From Actinomadura sp. K4S16 (GTDB taxonomy: Bacteria; Actinomycetota; Actinomycetes; Streptosporangiales; Streptosporangiaceae), in assembly GCF_008327685.1 (NCBI RefSeq), contig NZ_BDDE01000011.1, forward strand, positions 732,774 through 796,773: a DNA stretch of 64,000 nt, read 5' to 3'. The notes below the pieces were generated by a model, which saw nothing but the letters and a program-made list of their open reading frames with translations, made no database searches and had not been told where the DNA came from. Below are positions 51,397-59,648 of the stretch, one piece after another (within the stretch, counting starts at the first letter, position 1; every line of letters begins with the position of its first letter). A program made the position numbers and the translations under genes.

Positions 51397-52575
51397 ATGA
51401 CAGAAGGGCCGATGCCCGCCGAGCTGCCCGACGTGCTGCGGCAGCACCTCCAGGCCGCCGTGGACGAGATGGAGCGGGAGATCCGCGACCAGGTCCCCGA
51501 GTACGCCGGCGCCGACGGGGGCGAGTACGCCCGGAGGGTGGAGCGGACGGTCAGCGACACCGTCGCGTTCTTCGTGGACTCCGTCGACCACCCGACCGCG
51601 GACGCGCGGAAGATCACCGAGATGTACATGCGGCTCGGCGAGGAGGAGGCGCGGCAGGGCCGGAGCCTGGCGGCGCTGCAGAACGCGATGCGCGTGAGCA
51701 GCCAGGTCGCCTGCCGCCGGTTCATCAAGGACGCCTACCGGCTCGGCTGGTCGCGCGAGACGCTGGGCCGGCTGACCGACTCGCTGTTCATGCTGCTGGC
51801 GCGGGTCGCCGACGCCGCCGCACAGGGCTACGCCCGCGAGCAGGGGCAGCTGGCGACCGAGCGGGAGCGCCGCCGCGACCGGCTCCGCGACCTGCTGGTC
51901 GCCGAACCGCCGCCCGGGCACGAGGCGATCGCCGACCTGGCGGTCGCGGCCCGGTGGGAGCTGCCGAAGAGCATCGCGCTCGTGGCGCTGCCCTCGGGGG
52001 CGCCCGCCGGGGCCCGGATCCTGCCGCCCGCCGTGCTCGCCGACTGGGAGGCGCCCGTCCCCTTCCTCGTGGTGCCCGACCCGGAGGGCCCCGGCCAGGA
52101 CCGGCTGTGGCCGGCACTGCGCAGGCTCGGCACGGCGGCGGTCGGCCCGACCGTCCCGGTCGGGCAGGGCGCGGTCTCGCTGCGCTGGGCCCGGCACGCC
52201 CTGACGCTGGCGGAGCGGGGCCTGCTTCCGGCCGGCGGCCCCGTCCGGTGCGTGGACCACATCGCGTCGCTGGCCACCCTCACGGCGGACGAGCTCGTCG
52301 GCGCGACCGCCGGAGCCGTGCTCGGGCCGCTGCTGGAGCTGCCGCCCGCGCGCCGGCAGCCGCTCGCCGAGACGCTGCTGACCTACCTGCAGTGCGGCGA
52401 CAACGCGGTGATCGCCGCCGAGCGGCTGCACATCCACGAGCAGACCGTCCGGTACCGGCTGCGCCGCATCACCGAGCTGACCGGCGGCCGGTTCACCGAG
52501 CCGGACGGCCGCCTCGACCTCATGCTGCTGCTGAGCTGGCTGGTGCGGACGGGCCGCGCCGAGCGGACGGCGTGA
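51397..52575 (+). CDS. PucR-family transcriptional regulator
   Basis: 392 residues. Helical N-terminal region with LGEEEARQGRSLAALQNAMR (RsbR-like helical part), then a GGDEF-like region and the C-terminal helix-turn-helix AERLHIHEQTVRYRLRRITE. Same layout as the regulator at 23579, but the two are not close paralogues. The start is 51397; an ATG five codons later is possible. No obvious target gene is adjacent; the convergent esterase is the nearest neighbour. Confidence 0.85.
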   Translation: MTEGPMPAELPDVLRQHLQAAVDEMEREIRDQVPEYAGADGGEYARRVERTVSDTVAFFVDSVDHPTADARKITEMYMRLGEEEARQGRSLAALQNAMRVSSQVACRRFIKDAYRLGWSRETLGRLTDSLFMLLARVADAAAQGYAREQGQLATERERRRDRLRDLLVAEPPPGHEAIADLAVAARWELPKSIALVALPSGAPAGARILPPAVLADWEAPVPFLVVPDPEGPGQDRLWPALRRLGTAAVGPTVPVGQGAVSLRWARHALTLAERGLLPAGGPVRCVDHIASLATLTADELVGATAGAVLGPLLELPPARRQPLAETLLTYLQCGDNAVIAAERLHIHEQTVRYRLRRITELTGGRFTEPDGRLDLMLLLSWLVRTGRAERTA

Positions 52576-52582
52576 CCGGCGG

Positions 52583-53482
52583 TCAGCGGGCGGCCAGGCG
52601 GTGCCCGAGGAACGCCAGTTGGGGGCGGAGCCGCCGCCGCCAGTACGCCGCGTCGTGGCAGCCGCCCTCCAGCCCGCCCTCGGGTCGGACCCGCTCGCGG
52701 AACTCGCGCACCCGGTCGGCGAACGGGTCGCTCGTCCCGCAGTCGACGCGCAGCGGAACGCCCTTCAGCTCGTCCAGCGCGCGGAAGACGTCGTTGCGGT
52801 CGTAGTCGGCGGCTCCGTCGAACGAGCGGCGGTTGGCGGCGATCGCGTCCTCGTAGGAGCCGAACAGGGCCGGGGACGCGGCGACCACGGCGGCCGTGCG
52901 CGCGGGGCCGAGGCGGCGGGCCAGCAGGAGGGCGCCGTAGCCGCCCATCGACCAGCCGATGGCGCCGACGCGGTCGGTCCGGGCGCCGCGCTCGCGCAGC
53001 CGCGGCAGCAGCTCGTCCACGACCATGCCGAGGGGGTCGTCGCCGCCGGCGCGGGGGTGCCAGTAGGTGTCGCGCCCGCCGTCGACGCTCACCAGGGCGA
53101 ACGGGGGGACCCCGCCGCGCGCGACGGCGTCGGGCAGGTAGTGGTCCAGTGCCAGGTTCCGCACGAGGGACGAGCCGGTCTCACCGGTGCCGTGCAGCGC
53201 GACGACCACCGGCAGGCCGCGCAGCGGCCGGTTCGCGGCGGGCGGGACGATGGTCGCGGTGACGGTCGTGCCGCGGCGGGCGGAGCGCCACGTCACCGGT
53301 TCGACTTCGACGGACGCGGCGGGCGGCGCGGGCGCGTCGCCGCACCTGCCGAGCGCGCGGTCGAGCCGGACCTTTCCGGGGAGGACCTCGTTCTCCACCA
53401 GCGCGTAGGCGGTGCCGCCCGTGGCCGCGACGGCGCCGATGCCGCCGAGCCCGCCGAGGACGAGGGCGCGTCGGGTGATCAA
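52583..53482 (-). CDS. Tat-exported alpha/beta-hydrolase, putative esterase
   Basis: 299 residues. Start LITRRALVLGGLGGIGAVAA is a probable Tat signal. The nucleophile elbow GWSMGGYGALLLARR matches the S-formylglutathione hydrolase/esterase D and mycolyltransferase branch (GxSMGG), with the oxyanion segment VVALHGTGETG and a late histidine in EGGCHDAAYW. The TTG start follows AAAGGACAT. Likely acts outside the cell on an ester; an antigen-85-like role is possible because a wax-ester/DGAT fusion is encoded two genes upstream in the same direction. Confidence 0.85.
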   Translation of the reverse strand: MITRRALVLGGLGGIGAVAATGGTAYALVENEVLPGKVRLDRALGRCGDAPAPPAASVEVEPVTWRSARRGTTVTATIVPPAANRPLRGLPVVVALHGTGETGSSLVRNLALDHYLPDAVARGGVPPFALVSVDGGRDTYWHPRAGGDDPLGMVVDELLPRLRERGARTDRVGAIGWSMGGYGALLLARRLGPARTAAVVAASPALFGSYEDAIAANRRSFDGAADYDRNDVFRALDELKGVPLRVDCGTSDPFADRVREFRERVRPEGGLEGGCHDAAYWRRRLRPQLAFLGHRLAAR

Positions 53483-53493
53483 GGGATGTCCTT

Positions 53494-54378
53494 TCAGGAG
53501 GGTTCGGGCACCGTATCGCCCTCCCGCGCCGCGTGCGCGGACCGCGACAGCAGCGCGACGCCTCCGGTGAGCAGGAGCACGCTGCACGACAGGGCCGTGA
53601 ACGCGGCGGCCGTCCGGGGCGGCAGCGTCTGGAAGGCGAAGGCGGCCACCAGGTAGGAGGCGATGGGGTTCGTCATCGTCATCGCGGTCATCGCGGCGGG
53701 CAGCGACCCGGCCGCGAACGCCCGCTGCTCGAGGACCAGGCCGAGCAGCGTGCTGCCCGCCAGCGCGTAGCCGGGCCAGTCCACCGCGGTGGCCGCGACG
53801 CCGCGATCGACCAGGTCGGCGGTGGTGAGCTTGATCAGCACGGCGGTCGCCGCGAAGCACAGGCCGGCGCAGACGCCGAGCAGCGCGGCCCGCACCGGGC
53901 CCTTGCGCAGCCACGCCGCCCGGGACAGCAGGAGGACGACGGGCGCGGCGACGAGCCCGGCGAGGAGGATCCGCGGCCTGGAGGGCTCGCCCTGGGGCGG
54001 GATCGCGCCCGGCACCGTGAACAGGACGGCGAGGCCCGCGGACACCGCGATGCCGCCGAGCAGGTCCAGCCGCGCGGGGCGGCGCCCCGTGCCGATCGTG
54101 CCGAGCGCGATCGTGAAGACCAGCTGGGTGACCAGCAGCGGCTGGACGACGGCGGTCGACCCGAAGTGCAGCGCGACGGCCTGCGCGCAGAACCCGGCGA
54201 GGTTGACCCCCCACCCGGTCAGCCACACCGGGTCGCGGACCAGCCGGCGGATCAGCCCGTGGGCGGCGGACGCGTCCGATCCGCCGTGCACCGCCCGCCT
54301 CGCGGCGCGGTACTGCAGCGCCGCCGCGGCGGCGAACAGCAGCGCCGCGAGCAGGCTGAAGCCGATCGCCCAGGCCAT
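53494..54378 (-). CDS. EamA/DMT-like multi-helix permease
   Basis: 294 residues with nine to ten membrane segments, resembling the DMT family branch with MAWAIGFSLLAALLFAAAAA and GSTAVVQPLLVTQLVFTIAL. One base overlaps the fusion gene stop upstream (TGATG), and it is followed by the exported esterase after 11 bases. The three genes form one unit. Transport substrate unknown; a role with lipids or their precursors is inferred only from context. Confidence 0.8.
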   Translation of the reverse strand: MAWAIGFSLLAALLFAAAAALQYRAARRAVHGGSDASAAHGLIRRLVRDPVWLTGWGVNLAGFCAQAVALHFGSTAVVQPLLVTQLVFTIALGTIGTGRRPARLDLLGGIAVSAGLAVLFTVPGAIPPQGEPSRPRILLAGLVAAPVVLLLSRAAWLRKGPVRAALLGVCAGLCFAATAVLIKLTTADLVDRGVAATAVDWPGYALAGSTLLGLVLEQRAFAAGSLPAAMTAMTMTNPIASYLVAAFAFQTLPPRTAAAFTALSCSVLLLTGGVALLSRSAHAAREGDTVPEPS

Positions 54379-56468
54379 CAGGCCGTCCCGCTCTGCGCGC
54401 CGCTGCCGGCGCCCGCCGCCTCCACGGCCGCGGCCAGCCGCGCGAACGCCCGCTCCAGTCCGTCCGGCAGCCGCGCCGACTCGGGCAGGATCCCGGGCTC
54501 GCCGGTGACCGAGACGTGCAGCGCCCCGTTCCAGCTCAGCGCGCCCACGGCGAACGGCACCCCGTCGGCGAGCGGCAGGATCGGGTGGACGTCCCCGAGC
54601 GGCGCGCCCGCGAGCGACATCGGCAGCGGCGGTCCCGGCATGTTGGACACGATGCCGCCGAAGAAGCGGGCGCGGTAGGTCCGGCGGGCCGCGCGGGCGT
54701 GCAGCGGCGGCGGCAGCGCGCCCATCAGGCGCATCGCGGCGGTGCTCGCGGGCGCCCGGCCGGATCTGCGGCGCCGTTCGGCCGCCGCGTGCACGGCCGC
54801 GAGGCGGTCGCGGGCGGGCATCGGCCCGACCGGGACGTCCAGCCGCAGCGCGGCGGTCAGGTTGCCGGGCACGGCCGTTCGGCCCCGGCCGGGCGGCGCG
54901 GGCACGCGCAGGGTCATCGGCACGGCGGCGCGCAGGGGGCGGCCGCCGGGCCGCTCGCCGCGCCCGTCCAGCACGTCCGCGAAGGTCTCGCCGACGAGCG
55001 CGAGGAGCACGTCGGTGACCCGGACGCCGGCCGCGCGGGCGACGTCCCGGACGCGGTCGAGCGGCAGCGAGGCGGTGCCGAAGACGCGCTCGGGGCCGAG
55101 GGCGCCGGTGACGGACACGGTCGGGGCGGTCCCGTCGAGGCCGAGCAGGACCAGCCCCGGCAGGACGGCGGCGGCGCGCGCGAGCCCCCGGGGGCCGCGC
55201 TCCGGCACCGCCTCCGGGAGGCGGGGTTCGAGGATGCCGCGCAGGATGTCGACGACGCCGATCCCGTCCGCGACGGCGTGGTGGAACAGCACCACGACGG
55301 CGTCCCGGCCGCCGGGTCCGCCGCGGACGAGCCAGAACCGCCACAGCGGCAGGTCGCGGTCGAGGGGCTCGGCGATCAGCCGGGCGACGAGGCCGTTCAG
55401 GGCGGCGCGCCCGCCGGGCGGCGGGAGGTCCACCTCCTGGACGTGCCGGCCCAGGTCGACGGCGCCGGCCTCCACCCAGCGCGGACGCCGCAGGACGCCG
55501 CCGGACCGCACCCGCTGGGTGAGGCGCGGCAGATGGGGCAGCCGCTCGCGCATCAGCGCGCGCACCCGCTCGGCCGAGGGGCCCGGGCCGTCGAACTCGG
55601 CGACGCCGCCCACGACCTGCGGGACGTTCTCGCTCTCGACGTACAGGAAGAAGGAGTCGGCGGCGGCGATCCGCTGCCGCGTCCCGGGGGCCCGCCCGGT
55701 GCCGGCGTCCGGCGGGCGGCGCGCGCCCGCGAGGCCGGCGCGCAGCCGCTCCGCGCCGGCGGCGGCCGGGATGAGCACGAGCCCGCCGGGGATGTCCACG
55801 ACGTAGTGCGCGGCGGTGGAGACGATCACCAGTCCGGTCACGACCAGGTGCAGCGCGCAGAGCCAGGTGAGGACGGCGCCGCACCGGGCCCGCAGCGCGG
55901 CGGCCCCGATCCAGGCGACCCAGCCGATGTGCAGGCTCGGCATCGCCGCGTAGGGGTTCGCCCCCGCGGACACCATCTCGGTGCCCCAGGTGGCGGGCGG
56001 GTGGTGCATCGCGATGACGTCGGTGTAGCCCTCGCCCGGCAGCAGCCGCGGCGGGGTCGTGGGCCACAGCGCGAAGCAGCAGATCGCGATCAGCGTCACC
56101 CAGATCAGCGTGTTGCGCGCCCACGCGTACGCCGGGTCCCGCCTCCACCACAGGTAGGCGAGGAATCCGAAGGTGCCGATCACGTATGTCGTGGCGTACT
56201 CCCACGCGGCGACGGCCCCGAGCCGCCCGTGCCGGGCGAGCAGGTCGTTGAGCGCGCGCTCGGCGTCCAGGCGCGCCCAACGCTCGAAGTCGAGCAGCGC
56301 GCGCCCGTGCGCGTCGCTGGCGGCGCGGTCCCCGCTGAACGCGTGCGTGAACACCAGGTACACCACCAGGACGGCCAGCGCCGCGGCGATCTCCCGCGCG
56401 GCCGACGCGGCACGTCCCCCGTCCCGCTCGCCCCCCGTCCCGGACGCGACCGCCTCGCTCCGGACCAC
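54378..56468 (-). CDS. PAP2 membrane domain fused to wax-ester/diacylglycerol acyltransferase
   Basis: 696 residues. Residues about 25-250 are a PAP2/inositolphosphotransferase (Aur1-like) domain with membrane helices (FGFLAYLWWRRDPAYAWARN) and the motifs YAAMPSLHIGWV and AAHYVVDIPGG, which carry the two catalytic histidines. After a short linker, residues about 265-690 are a WS/DGAT acyltransferase with catalytic FHHAVADGIG near residue 395, PMTLRVPAP and FFGGIVSNMPGPPLP. The GTG start has GGAAGGGGC just upstream. A single protein could release or swap a lipid phosphate head group and acylate the product. In Aur1-like enzymes the acceptor would be inositol. Each domain is convincing; the joint reaction is inference. 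Confidence 0.88.
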   Translation of the reverse strand: MVRSEAVASGTGGERDGGRAASAAREIAAALAVLVVYLVFTHAFSGDRAASDAHGRALLDFERWARLDAERALNDLLARHGRLGAVAAWEYATTYVIGTFGFLAYLWWRRDPAYAWARNTLIWVTLIAICCFALWPTTPPRLLPGEGYTDVIAMHHPPATWGTEMVSAGANPYAAMPSLHIGWVAWIGAAALRARCGAVLTWLCALHLVVTGLVIVSTAAHYVVDIPGGLVLIPAAAGAERLRAGLAGARRPPDAGTGRAPGTRQRIAAADSFFLYVESENVPQVVGGVAEFDGPGPSAERVRALMRERLPHLPRLTQRVRSGGVLRRPRWVEAGAVDLGRHVQEVDLPPPGGRAALNGLVARLIAEPLDRDLPLWRFWLVRGGPGGRDAVVVLFHHAVADGIGVVDILRGILEPRLPEAVPERGPRGLARAAAVLPGLVLLGLDGTAPTVSVTGALGPERVFGTASLPLDRVRDVARAAGVRVTDVLLALVGETFADVLDGRGERPGGRPLRAAVPMTLRVPAPPGRGRTAVPGNLTAALRLDVPVGPMPARDRLAAVHAAAERRRRSGRAPASTAAMRLMGALPPPLHARAARRTYRARFFGGIVSNMPGPPLPMSLAGAPLGDVHPILPLADGVPFAVGALSWNGALHVSVTGEPGILPESARLPDGLERAFARLAAAVEAAGAGSGAQSGTA

Positions 56469-56613
56469 GACGCCCCTTCCGCCTCGCGCATCGCTCCGCC
56501 CACCACAGATCATCCTGCCCACCGACGGACAAGACGACCATGACCCGGCCGGTTCTTCCCGCGTCCGCCCCCGCCCTCGGCCCCGCTCGCCGGATTTCGG
56601 GCCCCGCCCCCTC

Positions 56614-56642
56614 TTGACCCCGGCGGCAAACAGAACTAAAAC
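56614..56642 (+). promoter_or_regulatory. Promoter of the PTS operon
   Basis: -35 TTGACC (56614-56619), 17-base spacer, -10 TAAAAC (56637-56642), 58 bases upstream of the kinase start. It overlaps the A-rich repeat array. Confidence 0.6.
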
Positions 56643-56666
56643 AAAGAAAATCAAACTCAAACAGAA
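56627..56666 (+). promoter_or_regulatory. A-rich repeat array, candidate DeoR operator
   Basis: CAAACAGAA occurs at 56627 and 56658, 31 bases apart (three helical turns), with CAAAGAAAA and CAAACTCAA between. The array stands out against the GC-rich surroundings and overlaps the promoter. Tandem sites of this type are used by DeoR-family sugar-phosphate repressors; the operon encodes one. Confidence 0.6.
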
Positions 56667-56699
56667 GGGAATCCACATGGAGCCGGGAGCGGGCGGCGC

Positions 56700-57638
56700 A
56701 TGATCGTGACGGTGACGCTCAACCCCAGCCTCGACCGCACGATCGAGGTGGACGTGCTGACCCGCGGCGCGGTCATCCGGGCCCGGTCCGCACGGCTGGA
56801 CCCGGGCGGCAAGGGCGTCAACGTGTCCCGCGCGCTGCTGGCCAACGGCGTCGGGTCCGCCGCCGTGGTCGCGGTGGGCGGCGCGGACGGCGACCAGCTG
56901 CGCCGGCTGCTGGAGACCGAGGGCCTGCGGGTGCACGCCGTCCGCGTCGGCGGGCGGACCCGGTCCAACGTCACGATCGTCGAGCCCGGCGGCGTCGTCA
57001 CCAAGCTGAACGAGCCCGGCGGCCCCCTGTCGCCCGGGGAGCTGGACGAGGTCGGCGCCGCGGTGGCGGCCGCGGCCGGCTCCGCCAGCTGGATCGTCGG
57101 CTGCGGCAGCCTGCCGCCGGGCGTGCCGGACGGCACCTACGCGCGGATGTGCCGCCGGTTCGCGGCGGGCGGCGTCCGCGTCGCGGTCGACACCAGCGGC
57201 CCGGCGCTGCGCGCCGCCGTCGCCGCCGCGCCCGACCTGGTCAAACCGAACCGGGAGGAGCTCGCGGAGGCCGCGGGCGGCCCGGTCGACACCGTGGCCG
57301 ACGCGGTCGAGGCGGCGGAGCAGTTGCGGGCGTGGGGGGCCCGCGCCGTCCTGGTCAGCCTGGGCCCGCAGGGCGCGGTGCTCGTCGACGGCGACGGCGT
57401 GCTCACCGGCGAGGCGCCCGTCGCCCGCCCGCGCAGCACCGTCGGCGCGGGCGACGCCCTGCTCGCCGGGTTCCTCGCCGCCGGAGCCCGGGGCCCCCGC
57501 GCCCTCGCCGAGGGCCTCGCCTGGGGCGCGGCCGCGGTGCGGATGCCGGCGAGCCGGATGCCCGGCGCGGACGACGTGCGGCGCGACATCGTCCGCATCC
57601 ACGCGCGCCCCGACCTCGCCCGGCCCCTCCTCACCTGA
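56700..57638 (+). CDS. fruK: PfkB-family 1-phosphofructokinase-type sugar-phosphate kinase
   Basis: 312 residues. TVTLNPSLDRTIEV and PGGKGVNVSRALLANGV at the N-terminus and the C-terminal PfkB motif STVGAGDALLAGFLA with catalytic aspartate identify the FruK/LacC subgroup. Such enzymes phosphorylate fructose-1-P, fructose-6-P or tagatose-6-P. As first gene of an operon with a hexitol PTS and a dehydrogenase, the substrate here may be a ketohexose phosphate made by that dehydrogenase. The symbol fruK reflects homology, not a proven substrate. Confidence 0.85.
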   Translation: MIVTVTLNPSLDRTIEVDVLTRGAVIRARSARLDPGGKGVNVSRALLANGVGSAAVVAVGGADGDQLRRLLETEGLRVHAVRVGGRTRSNVTIVEPGGVVTKLNEPGGPLSPGELDEVGAAVAAAAGSASWIVGCGSLPPGVPDGTYARMCRRFAAGGVRVAVDTSGPALRAAVAAAPDLVKPNREELAEAAGGPVDTVADAVEAAEQLRAWGARAVLVSLGPQGAVLVDGDGVLTGEAPVARPRSTVGAGDALLAGFLAAGARGPRALAEGLAWGAAAVRMPASRMPGADDVRRDIVRIHARPDLARPLLT

Positions 57639-57701
57639 CGCCTCCTCCCCCCGCCCCCTACGAGCAGGACCCACCCCACCCTCGATCGACAGGAGGCCGA
57701 G

Positions 57702-58856
57702 ATGGCCACCACCTACACCCCCGAGCCCGCCGGAAGCGGGCTCCGAGCGCACGTCCAGCGGCTCGGCGGCAAGATGGCCGGGATGGTGATGCCGAACATC
57801 GGCGCGTTCATCGCCTGGGGCCTGATCACCGCCCTGTTCATCCCGACCGGCTGGCTGCCGAACAAGGATCTCGGCGAGCTGGTCGACCCGATGATCAAGT
57901 TTTTGCTGCCACTGCTGATCGGCTACACCGGCGGCCGGATGGTGCACGGCCAGCGCGGCGCCGTCGTCGGCGCGGTCGCCACCGTCGGCATCATCGTCGG
58001 CGCCGACGTGCCGATGTTCCTCGGCGCGATGATCATCGGCCCGCTCGCCGCGTACCTGCTCAAGCTTTTCGACGGCCTCGTCCAGGACCGGGTCCGGGCC
58101 GGGTTCGAGATGCTGGTCGACAACTTCTCCGCCGGGATCATCGGCGGCGCCATGGCGGTCGCGGGCAACCGGGTCATCGGCCCGGTGATGAACACCTTCA
58201 CCGAGTGGGCGGGCGACGGCGTCAGCCGGCTGGTCGACCACGACGTGCTCCCCCTCACCTCGCTGGTCATCGAGCCCGCGAAGGTGCTGTTCCTGAACAA
58301 CGCCATCAACCACGGCGTGCTCAGCCCCCTCGGTGTGCAGCAGGCCGCCGAGCACGGCAAGTCCGTGCTGTTCATGCTGGAGTCCAACCCAGGCCCCGGC
58401 CTCGGCGTGCTGCTCGCCTACTGGTTCTTCGGGCCGCGGCGGCTGCGCCCCTCCGCCCCGGCGGCCATCATCATCCACTTCTTCGGCGGCATCCACGAGA
58501 TCTACTTCCCCTACATCCTGATGAAGCCGCGGATGATCCTCGCCGCGATGGCGGGCGGTGTCACCGGTGTGTCGATCTTCGTCGCGACCGGCGCCGGGCT
58601 GGTCGCGGTGCCGTCGCCCGGCAGCATCTTCGCCTACCTCGCGGAGACGCCCCGCGGCGTCGGGACGTGGATCGGCGTTTACACCGGCCTGTTCGCCTCC
58701 GCCGCCGTCTCCTTCGGCGTCGGCGCCGCACTGCTCGGCTTCGGAAAGCTCGCCGAGCCGCGCACCGAGGGCGCGGACGGCGAGGATGCGGAGACCGCCC
58801 CGGACGCGGAGGCCGGCGAGGAGGCCGCGGACGCCAGGGAAACGACCGCCCACTGA
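57702..58856 (+). CDS. PTS mannitol-type EIIC permease
   Basis: 384 residues. Mannitol-family EIIC: GKMAGMVMPNIGAFIAWGLI, NNAINHGVLSPLGVQQA with the substrate-binding NNxxNHG pattern, ESNPGPGLGVLLAYWFFGP and GGIHEIYFPYILM with the conserved GIHE. Ten or so membrane segments. The tail (residues 355-384) is acidic. The EIIB and EIIA domains, fused in E. coli MtlA, are separate genes here. AGGAGGCCGAG precedes the ATG. Imports a hexitol with phosphorylation. Confidence 0.92.
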   Translation: MATTYTPEPAGSGLRAHVQRLGGKMAGMVMPNIGAFIAWGLITALFIPTGWLPNKDLGELVDPMIKFLLPLLIGYTGGRMVHGQRGAVVGAVATVGIIVGADVPMFLGAMIIGPLAAYLLKLFDGLVQDRVRAGFEMLVDNFSAGIIGGAMAVAGNRVIGPVMNTFTEWAGDGVSRLVDHDVLPLTSLVIEPAKVLFLNNAINHGVLSPLGVQQAAEHGKSVLFMLESNPGPGLGVLLAYWFFGPRRLRPSAPAAIIIHFFGGIHEIYFPYILMKPRMILAAMAGGVTGVSIFVATGAGLVAVPSPGSIFAYLAETPRGVGTWIGVYTGLFASAAVSFGVGAALLGFGKLAEPRTEGADGEDAETAPDAEAGEEAADARETTAH

Positions 58857-58873
58857 TGGAAGGCACACCCACG

Positions 58874-59173
58874 ATGAACGGCAAGGACATCCGCAAGCTC
58901 GTCATCGCCTGCGACGCCGGGATGGGCAGCAGCGTCATGCTGGCCGGGCAGCTCCGCAAGGCGCTGAAGAAGAACGACGTGACGGTCGAGCACACGCCCG
59001 TCGACAAGATCCCCGCCGACGCCGACGTGGTCGTCTGCCACACCGGCCTCGCCGCCCGCGCCCGCCGCGGCGCCGGCGGCACCCCGGTGGTCGCGTTCGA
59101 TGTCTATCTCGGCGACCCCGCCGTCGACCGGCTGGTCAAGGCGATCAAGGACGGCGGCGAGATCGGTGTCTGA
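58874..59173 (+). CDS. PTS mannitol-type EIIB
   Basis: 99 residues. LVIACDAGMGSSVMLAGQLR carries the phosphorylated cysteine and phosphate loop of EIIB-mtl. Transfers phosphate from EIIA to the sugar in EIIC. GGAAGG lies 10 bases before the chosen ATG; an earlier ATG at 58856 overlaps the EIIC stop. The ending lies inside the start of EIIA. Confidence 0.9.
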   Translation: MNGKDIRKLVIACDAGMGSSVMLAGQLRKALKKNDVTVEHTPVDKIPADADVVVCHTGLAARARRGAGGTPVVAFDVYLGDPAVDRLVKAIKDGGEIGV

Positions 59174-59648
59174 CGGCGCCGCCGGCCTGCTCGCTCCCGA
59201 GGCGATCCGGCTGGACGCGCGGGCCCGCGGCCGCGACCACGCCATCCGCGTCTGCGGGCAGGTACTCGTCGACACCGGCGCCGTCGAACCCGCCTACATC
59301 GAGGCGATGCTGGAGAGAGAACGCTCGATCTCCACCTATCTCGGCGAAGGGGTCGCGATCCCGCACGGCACGTCCGTGGGCCGCGACCTCATCCACCGCG
59401 ACGCGCTCGCCGTGGTGAGGTTCCCGGACGGGACGGACTGGGACGGCCACCCCGTCACCGTCTGCATCGCGATCGCCGCGCGCGGCGACGGGCACATGGA
59501 GATCCTCGCCGAGCTGGCCCAGGTGCTCATGGACCCGGTCCGGGCACGGACGCTCCGCGAGGCCACCGAGCCCGGGCAGGTCCTCGCCCTGCTCGCACCG
59601 CAGGAAACGCAAGAACCGCAACCGACAGAACAGGAACATCCCGTATGA
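59166..59648 (+). CDS. PTS mannitol/fructose-type EIIA
   Basis: 160 residues. GVAIPHGTSVGRDLIHRDAL holds the phosphohistidine of EIIA-mtl/fru. GTG start, overlapping the EIIB end by 8 bases. Receives phosphate from HPr, which is encoded two genes later. The last residues (ETQEPQPTEQEHPV) are a polar tail. Confidence 0.9.
   Translation: MSDGAAGLLAPEAIRLDARARGRDHAIRVCGQVLVDTGAVEPAYIEAMLERERSISTYLGEGVAIPHGTSVGRDLIHRDALAVVRFPDGTDWDGHPVTVCIAIAARGDGHMEILAELAQVLMDPVRARTLREATEPGQVLALLAPQETQEPQPTEQEHPV

Noticed and set aside
54378..58868. 1496-residue frame joining the PAP2 fusion with antisense of the PTS genes
   Set aside because: Frame beyond 56468 is the complement of the kinase and EIIC genes. 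The fusion starts at the GTG with a ribosome site.
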